Below, in pieces: positions 37,051 to 46,464 of a stretch of DNA of 64,000 bases; position 1 is the first letter of the stretch, and the number at the start of each line of letters is the position of its first letter. Both the position numbers and the translations under genes were made by a program. The DNA comes from Azospirillum griseum (GTDB lineage Bacteria > Pseudomonadota > Alphaproteobacteria > Azospirillales > Azospirillaceae), in the NCBI RefSeq assembly GCF_003966125.1, contig NZ_RXMA01000025.1:19228-83227 (forward strand). Reading direction: 5' to 3'. The notes under the pieces were generated by a model. That model saw only the letters and a program-made list of their open reading frames with translations. It ran no database searches and had not been told where the DNA came from.

Positions 37051-37985
37051 GATGCCCCCCGCAATTCCGCCGCAACCGCCGCCGTGGCCTGCGCCGGGAC
37101 GATGGCACCGGGGTGGCCGATGACGATTCCGGCCAAGCGATGGCCCAACCCGGCCGCCGCCGCCACGCTCCACCCGGTTTGCCGGGCCGCCAGATACCCG
37201 GCGCAAAAGCTGTCGCCCGCCGCCGTGGTGTCCACCACCCGCTCCACCCGCGTGGCCGGGACCGTTTCCACCATGCCGCCCCGTTCCCAGACCAGACAGC
37301 CGTCACCGCCGTTCTTGACAACGATTTCGGTGGCTCCGGCGTCGCGCCAGCGGTCGACAATGGCAGTGGGATCCTCGGCACCGAACAGCAGCGCCTCGTC
37401 CTCCACCCCCGACAGCACGACGTCCACCCGTCCGGCGAGGGCGGCGTAGGCGGCGCGGGCGGCGTCCAGGCCGGGCCAGTTGCGCGGGCGCAAATTGGTG
37501 TCGAAGGCGACCTTGGCACCCGCTGCCCGCGCCCGGTCCAGCGTCACCCCCAGCCGTTCCCGCCCCTCGTCGCCATACAGCGACAGGGAGATGCCTGACA
37601 GCATCAACAGGCCATAGCCGGGCAGCGCGTCCACCAGCGGGGCGGCGTCGGGGTGGGTAAACAGCTCGCGCGCCGGGGCGCGGTCGCGCCAATAAAAGAA
37701 GGAACGCTCGCCCTTGGCGTCGGTTTCGATGGTGTAGAGGCCGGGCACGCGACCGGGCAGACGGATCACCCGATCCGTTCCCACCCCTTCCGCTGCCCAG
37801 GCGGCCAGCAGATCGGCGCTGTACGGGTCATCGCCCAGCAGCGTGACGTAATCGACCGCCGCGCCCAGCCGGGCCAGATACAGCGCGCAGTTCAGCGTGT
37901 CGCCGCCAAAGCCGAAGCGGGCGGTTCCGTCGCCGGTGCGACGGACTTCCAACATGCACTCACCGATGGCCGCGATCCGAGTCAT
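37047..37985 (-). CDS. kdgK: 2-keto-3-deoxygluconate kinase
   Basis: PfkB-family sugar kinase, 312 residues, phosphorylating 2-keto-3-deoxygluconate to KDPG, the Eda substrate. The N-terminal GECMLEVRR...GFGGDTLNCALYLARLG and the C-terminal DTTAAGDSFCAGYLA (catalytic Asp, anion hole) match KdgK. ATG 37985 is used; TTG 37991 is possible. It sits 21 bp after the hydroxyacid dehydrogenase gene and overlaps the GntR gene by 4 bp. Together with Eda it links uronate breakdown to central metabolism. Confidence 0.93.
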   Translation of the reverse strand: MTRIAAIGECMLEVRRTGDGTARFGFGGDTLNCALYLARLGAAVDYVTLLGDDPYSADLLAAWAAEGVGTDRVIRLPGRVPGLYTIETDAKGERSFFYWRDRAPARELFTHPDAAPLVDALPGYGLLMLSGISLSLYGDEGRERLGVTLDRARAAGAKVAFDTNLRPRNWPGLDAARAAYAALAGRVDVVLSGVEDEALLFGAEDPTAIVDRWRDAGATEIVVKNGGDGCLVWERGGMVETVPATRVERVVDTTAAGDSFCAGYLAARQTGWSVAAAAGLGHRLAGIVIGHPGAIVPAQATAAVAAELRGAS

Positions 37986-38006
37986 TCTCAAAAGCTTCCC
38001 TTGTTT

Positions 38007-38930
38007 TCAAAGCCTGTCTGAAAAATGCGCCACCAGCGCGTCGCGCATCATCGCCGCCATGCGCGCCCGCGTCTCTTCCGTCGCTGAACCGACATGCGGA
38101 AACAGAACGATGTCGGGGTGGGTGAGCAACTCGGCGCGCGGCGTGGGTTCGTCCTCGCACACGTCCAGCCCCGCCCCGGCGATGGTCCCGTCGGCCAAGG
38201 CCGCCAGCAACGCATCCTCGTCCACCACGCTGCCGCGCGCGACGTTGACCACCACCCCGCCCGGCCCCAAGGCCCGCAGCACCGCCGCGTTGACCAGATG
38301 GCGGGTGTCCGGCCCGCCGGGGCAGCACAGGGCGAGGAAATCGGACTCCGCCGCCAGCCCCTCCGCCGTCGGGTGGTAGGGATAGGGGGCCGCCGCCTTG
38401 GCGCGCGGCCCGTGATAGGCCACGCTCATGCCGAAGGCCGTGGCCCTCGTGGCGAGTGCCGCCCCGATGTGGCCCAGCCCGACGATGCCCAGCCGCCGCC
38501 CGGTCAGGCTGCGCGACAGGGGAAAGGCCCCCGCCGCCCAATCCCCGGCGCGCACGAAGCGTTCCGCCGCCGAGAAACGGCGGACAGCGGCCAGCAGCAG
38601 CGCCATGGCGGTGTCGGCGACGTCATCGGTCAACGCGGCCGAGGTGTTGGCGATCACCAGCCCCCGCCGCCGCGCCGCGTCGAGATCGACATACTCCAAC
38701 CCGGCGCTGTAGGAGGACAGGATCTCCAGATTGGGCAGCGCCTCCAGCAGCGCCGCCGTCACCGGGGTGGGGGGACGGCACGCCAAGCCACGAACGCGCG
38801 GGGCGATGGCGGCGAAATCGGCGGAGCCGATCACCTCCGGCCCGAGCACGGTGAAACGCGCCGCCAAATCCTCCACCACACCGGGCGGCAGGGGGGCGGT
38901 GCACAGAATGGTGACGTCCGTCCGGCCCAT
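38007..38930 (-). CDS. D-isomer-specific 2-hydroxyacid dehydrogenase
   Basis: 307 residues of the GhrB/hydroxypyruvate-reductase type. NAD(P)-binding GLGHIGAALA (about 149-158), catalytic Arg in VVNVARGSVVDE, Glu in DVCEDEPTP, and His in LFPHVGSATEE. It reduces 2-keto acids such as glyoxylate, hydroxypyruvate or 2-keto-gluconate-type compounds. In this operon it may act on a pathway intermediate or side product. It follows the FAH-family gene by 7 bp. Confidence 0.92.
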   Translation of the reverse strand: MGRTDVTILCTAPLPPGVVEDLAARFTVLGPEVIGSADFAAIAPRVRGLACRPPTPVTAALLEALPNLEILSSYSAGLEYVDLDAARRRGLVIANTSAALTDDVADTAMALLLAAVRRFSAAERFVRAGDWAAGAFPLSRSLTGRRLGIVGLGHIGAALATRATAFGMSVAYHGPRAKAAAPYPYHPTAEGLAAESDFLALCCPGGPDTRHLVNAAVLRALGPGGVVVNVARGSVVDEDALLAALADGTIAGAGLDVCEDEPTPRAELLTHPDIVLFPHVGSATEETRARMAAMMRDALVAHFSDRL

Positions 38931-38937
38931 CTTGGCG

Positions 38938-39780
38938 TTACCCCTGAACCACGTCCTGGCGCTGGCTGCCCAGCCCCTCGATCCCCAGCGTCACCACGTC
39001 ACCCGCCTTCAGGTAGGTTTGCGGCTTTTGCCCCATGCCCACGCCGGGCGGGGTCCCGGTGGAGATGATGTCGCCCGGTTGCAGCGACATGAAGCGCGAC
39101 AGGTAGGACACCAGGAAGCGCACGCCATAGACCATCGTGGCCGTGCTGCCGTTCTGGTAGCGGTGGCCGTTGACCTCCAGCCACATCGGCAGATTCTGCG
39201 GGTCGGCCACCTCGTCGCGCGTCACCAGCCACGGGCCGGTCGGGCCGAAGCTGTCGGCGGACTTGCCCTTGGTCCACTGGCCGTGATGCTCGGTCTGGAA
39301 GGCGCGTTCGGACACGTCGTTGATGACGCAGTACCCGGCGACGTGATCCATCGCGTCCTCTTCGGACACGTATTTGGCGGTCTTGCCGATGATGACGCCG
39401 AGTTCAACCTCCCAATCGGTCTTCAGCGAGCCGCGCGGGATCTCGATGACGTCGTTCGGGCCGGTGATGGCGCTGGTCGCCTTCATGAAGATGATCGGTT
39501 CCGGCGGCACGGTGGCCCCGGTTTCCGCCGCGTGGTCGGAGTAGTTCAGGCCGATGCAGATGAATTTCCCGGTCCCGGTCACGCAAGGGCCAAGGCGCGG
39601 GTTGCCCTCCACCAGCGGCAGGCTGGCGGGATCAAGCGCGCGCAGGGCGTTCAACCCATCGGGCGACAGGGTGGCCCCGGCGATGTCGGTGACATGGGCC
39701 GACAGATCGCGGATGCGGCCGTCCGCGTCGAGCAAACCGGGCTTTTCCTGGCCCGCCGGGCCGTAACGAAGCAGTTTCAT
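38938..39780 (-). CDS. Fumarylacetoacetate-hydrolase-family protein
   Basis: 280 residues. FAH C-terminal domain with the metal-binding triad in the pattern DWEVELGVIIGK and ...KGKSADSFGPTGP, plus GLNYSDHAAETG near residue 74. Close relatives include 2,4-diketo-3-deoxy-L-fuconate hydrolase and ureidoglycolate lyase. Its neighbour is an SDR, the pairing found in the oxidative (2-keto-3-deoxy-L-fuconate) branch of L-fucose/L-rhamnonate catabolism; the product would be pyruvate plus a short acid. Assignment is by context. Starts 28 bp after the SDR. Confidence 0.85.
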   Translation of the reverse strand: MKLLRYGPAGQEKPGLLDADGRIRDLSAHVTDIAGATLSPDGLNALRALDPASLPLVEGNPRLGPCVTGTGKFICIGLNYSDHAAETGATVPPEPIIFMKATSAITGPNDVIEIPRGSLKTDWEVELGVIIGKTAKYVSEEDAMDHVAGYCVINDVSERAFQTEHHGQWTKGKSADSFGPTGPWLVTRDEVADPQNLPMWLEVNGHRYQNGSTATMVYGVRFLVSYLSRFMSLQPGDIISTGTPPGVGMGQKPQTYLKAGDVVTLGIEGLGSQRQDVVQG

Positions 39781-39808
39781 AACAAGTCCCCGTGGGTGTG
39801 AAACAGGA

Positions 39809-40564
39809 TCAGGCCGCCCAACCGCCGTCGATCACATGGACGGCACCGGTGGTGTAGCCCGCCGCATCGGACGAAAGATAGACCACAAGTTCGGCGATTT
39901 CCTCCGGCTTTCCCAACCGCCCGATGGGCTGGCGGGCGATGAACGCGGCGCGCGCCTGGGCGTAATCCCCTTGGGCGCGCAGGCGGTCTTCCAGCGACGG
40001 GGATTCGACGGTCCCGGGGCAGACGACGTTGCAGCGGATGCCGCGCCCGATGAAATCAGCGGCCACCGCCTTGGTCAAACCGATCACCGCCGCCTTGGTC
40101 AAGCTGTAGACGTAGCGGTTCGGCACCGCCTTCAGGCTCGACGCGACCGACGCCATGTTGACGATCGACCCGCCCCCCTTGGCCAACATGCCGGGCAGCA
40201 CGGCGCGGATCATCCGGTGCATGGATTTGACGTTCAGATCGACGCTGACATCGAACGCGTCGTCGTCGCATTCCAGGATGGTCCCGTTGTGGACGAAGCC
40301 CGCGCAGTTGAACAGCAGATCGACCGGACCGATGGATGCCACTGTTTGGGCCACGGCGGCGCTGTCGCGCACGTCGAGCGTCCGGGTGGTGACGCCGGGA
40401 ATCCCGGCCAGATCGGCCAGCCGTTCCGCGTTGATGTCGAGCGCCCAGACCCGCGCGCCTTCCCGCGCGAAGGCGTCGACGGTGGCGCGGCCAATGCCCT
40501 GCGCGGCGGCGGTGATGATGGCGGTTTTGCCGTGCAGGCGTCCGCTGGTGGGCTGGTCAGGCAT
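39809..40564 (-). CDS. Short-chain dehydrogenase (2-keto-3-deoxy-sugar-acid dehydrogenase-like)
   Basis: 251 residues, classical SDR. NAD-binding TAAAQGIGRA (about 17-26), NCAG variant FNCAGFVHNG, catalytic YSLTK (Tyr-x3-Lys, about 154-158). Its overall pattern matches 2-keto-3-deoxy-L-fuconate dehydrogenase, which oxidises the 4-hydroxyl before the FAH-family hydrolase cleaves. It is separated by 93 bp from the upstream ABC gene. The physiological substrate is an inference from the adjacent hydrolase. Confidence 0.85.
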   Translation of the reverse strand: MPDQPTSGRLHGKTAIITAAAQGIGRATVDAFAREGARVWALDINAERLADLAGIPGVTTRTLDVRDSAAVAQTVASIGPVDLLFNCAGFVHNGTILECDDDAFDVSVDLNVKSMHRMIRAVLPGMLAKGGGSIVNMASVASSLKAVPNRYVYSLTKAAVIGLTKAVAADFIGRGIRCNVVCPGTVESPSLEDRLRAQGDYAQARAAFIARQPIGRLGKPEEIAELVVYLSSDAAGYTTGAVHVIDGGWAA

Positions 40565-40657
40565 GATGCGTTTCCGAAGGAGGAAGAGAAGCCCCCCTCC
40601 CCCACCCGCCTGCGGGAAGAGGAGGAAGGCCCCGGCGTTTGGTCAGTGGGCGTTTGG

Positions 40658-41458
40658 TCAACGGGTGATGAGATCCGCCGGCAGGTCGCGGTCATGGAAG
40701 GACGAGAAAATGGCGTTCAGGCGACCGTTTTCCGAATTGGTCTTGATCCAGTTGTTGACCCATTCGCGCAACCGGTCCTCGCCCTGCGCCATCGCCATGC
40801 CGAGATTCAGTTCCTGTTGGGTGAACTTCACCTTCAGCGGGCTTTGCGTGCGGCGTTCGTTGATGGCGGCGATGGCCGTGGTCTGGCTGGACACGATGTC
40901 CACCTGTCCCGACACCAGCGCGGTGATGAGCGTTGCGTCGTCCTCGAAACGCAGGATTTCCGCACCCTTGGCGTTCTTCGTCACCAGGCTGTCGTTCACC
41001 GTGGCGCGGGTCAGGCCGATCTTTTTGCCGACCAGATCCTCATAGCCCTTGATGGCGATCTCCGCCGGGGCGGCGACGATGATGTCGAGCGTGGCGTAGG
41101 GCACGCTGAAATCGATCACCTTCTTGCGTTCCGGCGTGATCGCCAGCGTGGCGATCAGCAGATCGGCCTTGCGGGTCTGCACGGTCGGCACGCGGGCGGC
41201 GTTGGTGATCTCCACCAGTTCCAGCTCGACGCCCATGTCCTTGGCCAGCAGGCGGGCGGTTTCCACGTCCGACCCGGTCGCCTTCAGATTTTTGTCCACG
41301 AAGGCGAACAGCGGGATGCCCATCGCCACGGCCACGCGGATTTTTTTGGCCTTCATGACGTCGTCGAGGACATCGGCCTTGGCGGCTACGGGGGCGGCGG
41401 CCAGCCACAGGGCGGTGACGGCGGTGACGGTGGCGGCGAGAAGCTTGCGGATGCGCAT
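40658..41458 (-). CDS. Polar-amino-acid-type ABC substrate-binding protein
   Basis: 266-residue precursor; signal peptide about 1-28. SBP_bac_3 (family 3) fold: MGIPLFAFVD, AKDMGVELELVEI, LIATLAITPERKKVIDFSVPY, which is the arginine-containing region that grips the ligand carboxylate. Such proteins bind amino acids, but carboxylated sugars are also known ligands. The ATPase and two permeases are adjacent, so the system is complete. Confidence 0.93.
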   Translation of the reverse strand: MRIRKLLAATVTAVTALWLAAAPVAAKADVLDDVMKAKKIRVAVAMGIPLFAFVDKNLKATGSDVETARLLAKDMGVELELVEITNAARVPTVQTRKADLLIATLAITPERKKVIDFSVPYATLDIIVAAPAEIAIKGYEDLVGKKIGLTRATVNDSLVTKNAKGAEILRFEDDATLITALVSGQVDIVSSQTTAIAAINERRTQSPLKVKFTQQELNLGMAMAQGEDRLREWVNNWIKTNSENGRLNAIFSSFHDRDLPADLITR

Positions 41459-41502
41459 CGTGGGTTTCCTCCGGAGGATTTTGTTCTTGAACGCGATGGG
41501 GC

Positions 41503-42205
<703 letters not shown>

Positions 42206-42231
<26 letters not shown>

Positions 42232-42868
42232 TGAGCTTCCTCTCAAGCGAACGGCTCCAGCGCGACAGCGGGTAGCACAGGGCGAAATACAGGACGCCCG
42301 CGATCCCGAAGACGAGGAACGGCGTGAACAGCGAGTTGTTGACCACCTGCGCCGCGCGAGTCAGTTCGACAAAGCCGACGACCGAGGCGAGCGAGGTGCT
42401 TTTGAGAACCTGGACCAGAAAGCCGACCGTCGGCGGCGTGGCGATGCGCGCGGCTTGCGGCAGGATGACATCGACCAGGGTTTGCCAGCGCGTCAGGGCC
42501 AACCCTTCCGACGCTTCCCATTGGGTGCGCGGAACCGATTCCACGCAGCCGCGCCAGATTTCGCCCAAAAAGGCGCTGCAATAGACCATCAGCGACACGC
42601 CAGCCGCCAGCAGCGGCGGCAGTTCGATGCCGACCACGCCCAGGCCGAAATAGACGACGAACAGCAGGATCAGCAGCGGCGTGCCCTGGATGAGCTGCAC
42701 ATAGAGGAAGGAGATCCGCCGCAACAGCGCGCTGCGCGCCGTGCGCAGCAGCATCACGCCGAACCCGGCGACCCCGCCCAGGGCAAAGGCCAGCGCCGAC
42801 AGGACGATGGTCCAGCCCACGCCCTGCAGCAGATAGAGGAAATGGTTGATGGTGAAGCTTCCGCCCAT
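42206..42868 (-). CDS. Polar-amino-acid-type ABC permease 1
   Basis: 220 residues, about five membrane helices, HisM/GlnP-family (EAA loop QWEASEGLALTRWQTLVDVILPQA). Pairs with the second permease. It overlaps the ATPase gene by 26 bp and follows permease 2 by 15 bp. Confidence 0.94.
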
Positions 42869-42883
42869 GATCGTCCGGCCTCC

Positions 42884-43567
42884 TTACAACGGGGTGCCAA
42901 GGCGGCGGCGGCGCGGAAACATCGCCTGACCGACCAGGAAGAAGGCGAATTTCAGCAGCATCGCCATCAGGAAATACAGAACCGCCACGACGATGAAGGT
43001 TTCAAAGGAGCGGAAGCTTTCCGACTGGACGGAGTTGGCAACCCCGGTCAGCTCCTCCGCCGAAATCTGCGACGTGACCGACGACGACAGCATCATCAGC
43101 ACGAATTGGCCGGTCAGCGACGGGTACACCCGTTCCAGCGACGGGCGCAGGATCACGTCCCAATAGATTTGCGGAACGGACAGGCCCAGCGCCTCGGCGG
43201 CTTCGATCTGGCCGGGATGAATGGTGTCCATGCCCGCCCGCACGATTTCGGCGGTGTAGGCCCCGACGTTGAACACCATGGTCAGGATGGCGGCGGCGAA
43301 GATCGGCAGCTTCAAACCGGCGGACGCCAAGCCGAAGAAAATGAAGAAGATTTGGATCAGGTAGGGGGTGTTGCGCACCACCTCCACATAGGCCCCGCAC
43401 AGCGCGGCCAGCCACGGGCGCTTGCCGCGCCGACCGATGGCGCACAGCACGCCGATCACCATGCCCAGCACGGTGGCGATGGCCGTCATCTCCAGCGTCA
43501 TCAGCGCGCCGCGCAGAAACTCCGGCCAGTATTCCTGCAGGCTGGCGAAGTCGAAAGTGTACTTCAC
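42884..43567 (-). CDS. Polar-amino-acid-type ABC permease 2
   Basis: 227 residues, five or so helices, same family (EAA loop QIEAAEALGLSVPQIYWDVILRPS). First gene of the transporter, 105 bp after kduD. The two permeases probably form a heterodimer. Confidence 0.94.
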   Translation of the reverse strand: MKYTFDFASLQEYWPEFLRGALMTLEMTAIATVLGMVIGVLCAIGRRGKRPWLAALCGAYVEVVRNTPYLIQIFFIFFGLASAGLKLPIFAAAILTMVFNVGAYTAEIVRAGMDTIHPGQIEAAEALGLSVPQIYWDVILRPSLERVYPSLTGQFVLMMLSSSVTSQISAEELTGVANSVQSESFRSFETFIVVAVLYFLMAMLLKFAFFLVGQAMFPRRRRLGTPL

Positions 43568-43672
43568 AAGATGCCCTCCCGGTGTCGGTGTCCGCCCGGC
43601 TTGCTGCCGGATTCTTGCTTCTTGTGGTGAAGGGGCGGCGCGGTGCCGCCCCCCGGACGGACCAGCGCGCCG

Positions 43673-44437
43673 TTACCGCGCCATCCACCCGCCATCGACC
43701 GGCAGCACCACGCCGTGCACGTAATCCGACGCCGCCGAGGCCAGGAACACCGCCGCCCCGCCCAATTCCTTGGGTTGACCCCAGTGACCGGCGGGGATGC
43801 GGGCCAGGATGTCGGCGTTGCGCTTGGGATCGTTGCGCAGCGCCTCGGTGTTGTTGGTGTCGAAATAGCCGGGCGCGATGGCGTTGACGTTGATGCCCTT
43901 GTCCGCCCATTCGCAGGCCAGCAGCCGCGTCAACCCGGCCAGCCCGCTTTTGCTGGCGGTGTAGGACGGGATGCGGATGCCGCCCTGGAAGGACAGCAGC
44001 GAGGCGATGTTGATGATCTTGCCGCCCAGACCGTCGGCGATCATCGACCGCCCCACCGCCTGGGTCAGGAAGAAGGTGGTTTTCAGGTTGACGTTCATCA
44101 CGTCATCCCAATCGGCCTCGGTGAAATCCACCGCGTCGGCCCGGCGGATGATGCCCGCGTTGTTGACCAGAATATCCACCCGCGCGCCGGTCGCCTGCGC
44201 CTGTTCCATCACCGGGGCGACGGCGGCCACGCCGGACAGGTCGGCGCGGATGGCGTGGAACGGGGCACCGGCGGCGGCGACCTGGGCCGCCGTCTCGTCC
44301 ATCGCCGACCGGCCCACCGCGATGATCCCGGCCCCGGCCTCCGCCAACGCCACGGCGATGGCCTGGCCCAAGCCGGTGTTGGCCCCCGTGACCAGCGCGG
44401 TCTTGCCGGTCAGATCGAAGAGGGACGGGCGGCTCAT
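43673..44437 (-). CDS. kduD: 2-dehydro-3-deoxy-D-gluconate 5-dehydrogenase
   Basis: 254-residue SDR. NAD motif TGANTGLGQ (about 15-23), NNAG, catalytic YTASK, and the C-terminal HWGQPKELGGAAVFLASAASDYVHG is typical of KduD. It reduces the KduI product (2,5-diketo-3-deoxygluconate) to 2-keto-3-deoxygluconate. ATG 44437 overlaps the kduI stop by 4 bp (ATGA). Confidence 0.95.
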   Translation of the reverse strand: MSRPSLFDLTGKTALVTGANTGLGQAIAVALAEAGAGIIAVGRSAMDETAAQVAAAGAPFHAIRADLSGVAAVAPVMEQAQATGARVDILVNNAGIIRRADAVDFTEADWDDVMNVNLKTTFFLTQAVGRSMIADGLGGKIINIASLLSFQGGIRIPSYTASKSGLAGLTRLLACEWADKGINVNAIAPGYFDTNNTEALRNDPKRNADILARIPAGHWGQPKELGGAAVFLASAASDYVHGVVLPVDGGWMAR

Positions 44438-45270
44438 CGCAGCGTCTCCATCGGGATCCAATCCATGTCGGTGTAATCGACGTTGTCGCCGCCCATGCCC
44501 CAGATGAAGGCGTAGTTGCTGGTCCCGACGCCGGAATGGATCGACCAGGCGGGCGAGATCACCAGCTCCTCGTTCTTCACCACGATGTGGCGGGTTTCCG
44601 TCGGCTCGCCCATCAGGTGGAAGATGCGGGCGCTGTCGGCGAGGTCGAAGTAGAAATACACCTCGCAGCGGCGGGTGTGGCTGTGGGCGGGCATGGTGTT
44701 CCACATGCTGCCCGGCTCCAACTGGGTCAGACCCATCACGAGCTGGCAGGTGTCGCAGACGCCCGGCAGGATGTATTGGTAGATGGTGCGGCGGTTGGAG
44801 GTGGCGATGTCGCCGACCTCCATCTTCTTGGCCTGATCCTGGCGGATGTGCCGGGTTTCGAAACGGGCGTGCGCCGGGGTGCTCATCACATAGAATTTGG
44901 CCGGGTTGGCCGGATCGACGCTTTCGAACCGCACGTCGGCGCTGTCCTTGCCGATGTAGAGGGCGTCGCGGTTGCCCATCTCATAGACCGCGCCATCCAC
45001 CCGCACGCGGCCCGGCGCGCCGATGTTGAACACGCCCATTTCGCGCCGCGCCAGGAAGGTGGGGGATCCCACCTCCTTCGGGGCGGACAGGACGACCGAC
45101 TCCGTCGTCGGCAGGACGCCGCCCACCACCACCCGGTCCACCGTGCTGTAGGTCAGCGTGATCTGATTGGGCTGGAACAGGTTTTCCATCAGGAAATGGC
45201 GGCGCAGCGCGGCGGTGTCATAGCCCTTGGCGTCGTCGGGGTGCGGCGCGTAGCGAAGATCAATGTTCAT
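44434..45270 (-). CDS. kduI: 5-keto-4-deoxyuronate isomerase
   Basis: 278 residues; converts 5-keto-4-deoxyuronate to 2,5-diketo-3-deoxygluconate. The zinc ligands are all present at the positions of the E. coli enzyme: His196, His198 (in AHSHTRRCE), Glu203 and His245 (in SIHSGVG). First gene of the long leftward operon; its promoter has a 17-bp spacer filled by a perfect palindrome. The leader between the -10 and the ATG is about 95 bp. Confidence 0.97.
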   Translation of the reverse strand: MNIDLRYAPHPDDAKGYDTAALRRHFLMENLFQPNQITLTYSTVDRVVVGGVLPTTESVVLSAPKEVGSPTFLARREMGVFNIGAPGRVRVDGAVYEMGNRDALYIGKDSADVRFESVDPANPAKFYVMSTPAHARFETRHIRQDQAKKMEVGDIATSNRRTIYQYILPGVCDTCQLVMGLTQLEPGSMWNTMPAHSHTRRCEVYFYFDLADSARIFHLMGEPTETRHIVVKNEELVISPAWSIHSGVGTSNYAFIWGMGGDNVDYTDMDWIPMETLR

Positions 45271-45364
45271 GCTGTCTCCCTGAGGGGATCGGTGGCGGTG
45301 CGATGCCGCCCGACCGATCCGCCCCCGTCCGTGGGGCGCGGTGGTGCGCCGGTGTCTGGGTCGA

Positions 45365-45393
45365 GGAATAGGATATACTAGTATATCAGTCAA
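45365..45393 (-). promoter_or_regulatory. kduI promoter with operator palindrome in its spacer
   Basis: Read on the minus strand: TTGACT (45393-45388, -35), a 17-bp spacer, TATTCC (45370-45365, weak -10). The spacer contains GATATACTAGTATATC (45372-45387), a perfect 16-bp palindrome. A repressor bound there would block RNA polymerase. AT-rich palindromes of this type suit GntR-FCD proteins, and one is the last gene of the operon. Confidence 0.7.
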
Positions 45394-45437
45394 GCGGGAA
45401 TCCATGGTCCCGCCAACAGCGGCGATTCCAAACAGTC

Positions 45438-45452
45438 TGTAGTCCAATTTCA
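45438..45452 (+). promoter_or_regulatory. HexR-like box, degenerate
   Basis: TGTAGTCCAATTTCA matches the HexR pattern TGTARTNNNAYTACA with one mismatch. It lies 100 bp upstream of the HexR-like gene and 42 bp before the second, perfect box. Confidence 0.5.
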
Positions 45453-45479
45453 AACGCACCCTCGACAGCGGGCGGATCG

Positions 45480-45494
45480 TGTAGTACGACTACA
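45480..45494 (+). promoter_or_regulatory. HexR-like box, perfect dyad
   Basis: TGTAGT-ACG-ACTACA is a perfect 6+3+6 dyad fitting the known HexR operator pattern TGTARTWWWAYTACA apart from its central triplet. It lies 44 bp upstream of the HexR-like start codon, where binding should repress transcription. Confidence 0.7.
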
Positions 45495-45537
45495 TTCACG
45501 CCATCCGGTCGCCCTGCCTGCGGATCCCCTGCCCGTC

Positions 45538-46464
45538 ATGCTGCCCAACCTGCACGCTTCGCTCCCGTCGCTGCGCCGCGCCGAACTGGCGGTGGCGCAG
45601 GTCGTGTTGGCGCAGCCGGACGCGGTGGTGGGGGACAGCATCGCCCAACTGGCCGCCAAGGCGGAGGTGAGCGAGCCGACGGTGGTCCGTTTCTGCCGCG
45701 CGGTCGGCTGCACCGGCTTTCAGGATTTCAAGCTGCGGCTGGCCCAGCATCTGGCCGCCAGCGCGGCGCGGGCGCAGGCGGCGACCAACGCCGGTTTGGC
45801 CCTGGTGCGTGACCTTGCCCCCACCGACAGCGTCGCCAGCGCCACGGAAAAGGTGATGGACCGCTCCATCGGTGCCCTGGTGCGCCTGCGCGACACGTTG
45901 GACGCGGTGGCGCTGGAGCAGGCGGCCCGCCGTCTGATCGCGGCGCAACGGGTGGAGATCATCGGCGTCGGGGCGTCCGGCTCCGTCGCGGTGGACGCGC
46001 ATCACAAACTGTTCCGCCTGCTGCCGTCGGTCGCCGCGTCGTCGGACGCGCACATGCAGACGGCGGCGGCGGCCACGCTCGGCCCCGGCGACGTGATGCT
46101 GACGATTTCAAAGACGGGGACCAGCGCCGAAATCCTCGACGCCGCGATCATCGCGCGCGAGGGCGGGGCCTGCGTCATCGCCATCACCGCCGCGCGCGGG
46201 CCGCTGGCCAAGCTGGCCGATGTGCTGCTGGCGGTGGAGGTGGACGAGGACACCGCCGTGCACACGCCCATGGCCTCGCGCCTGGCCCAACTGGCGTTGG
46301 TGGACGCGCTGACCGTCGCGGTCGGCCTGCTGTCGCCGCCGGAAACCAACCAGCGGCTTGCCCGCATCAAGACCGCGCTGCGCGGTCGTCACCGCATCAC
46401 CGGGCCGGAGGACGTGCCGTCCACCCTGCGCGGCGATCCCTTGCCCGTGAAGGACGCGTCATGA
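45538..46464 (+). CDS. hexR: RpiR-family regulator, HexR-like
   Basis: 308 residues: N-terminal RpiR helix-turn-helix (about 1-77; SIAQLAAKAEVSEPTVVRFCRAVGCTGFQDFKL) and a SIS phosphosugar-binding domain (about 120-260; VGASGSVAVDAHHKLFRL and ISKTGTSAEILDAA). HexR proteins repress Entner-Doudoroff genes and are released by KDPG. Two HexR-like boxes stand upstream and eda is translationally coupled downstream by an ATGA overlap, which supports the name. Alternative starts are not evident; ATG 45538 is used. Confidence 0.88.
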   Translation: MLPNLHASLPSLRRAELAVAQVVLAQPDAVVGDSIAQLAAKAEVSEPTVVRFCRAVGCTGFQDFKLRLAQHLAASAARAQAATNAGLALVRDLAPTDSVASATEKVMDRSIGALVRLRDTLDAVALEQAARRLIAAQRVEIIGVGASGSVAVDAHHKLFRLLPSVAASSDAHMQTAAAATLGPGDVMLTISKTGTSAEILDAAIIAREGGACVIAITAARGPLAKLADVLLAVEVDEDTAVHTPMASRLAQLALVDALTVAVGLLSPPETNQRLARIKTALRGRHRITGPEDVPSTLRGDPLPVKDAS

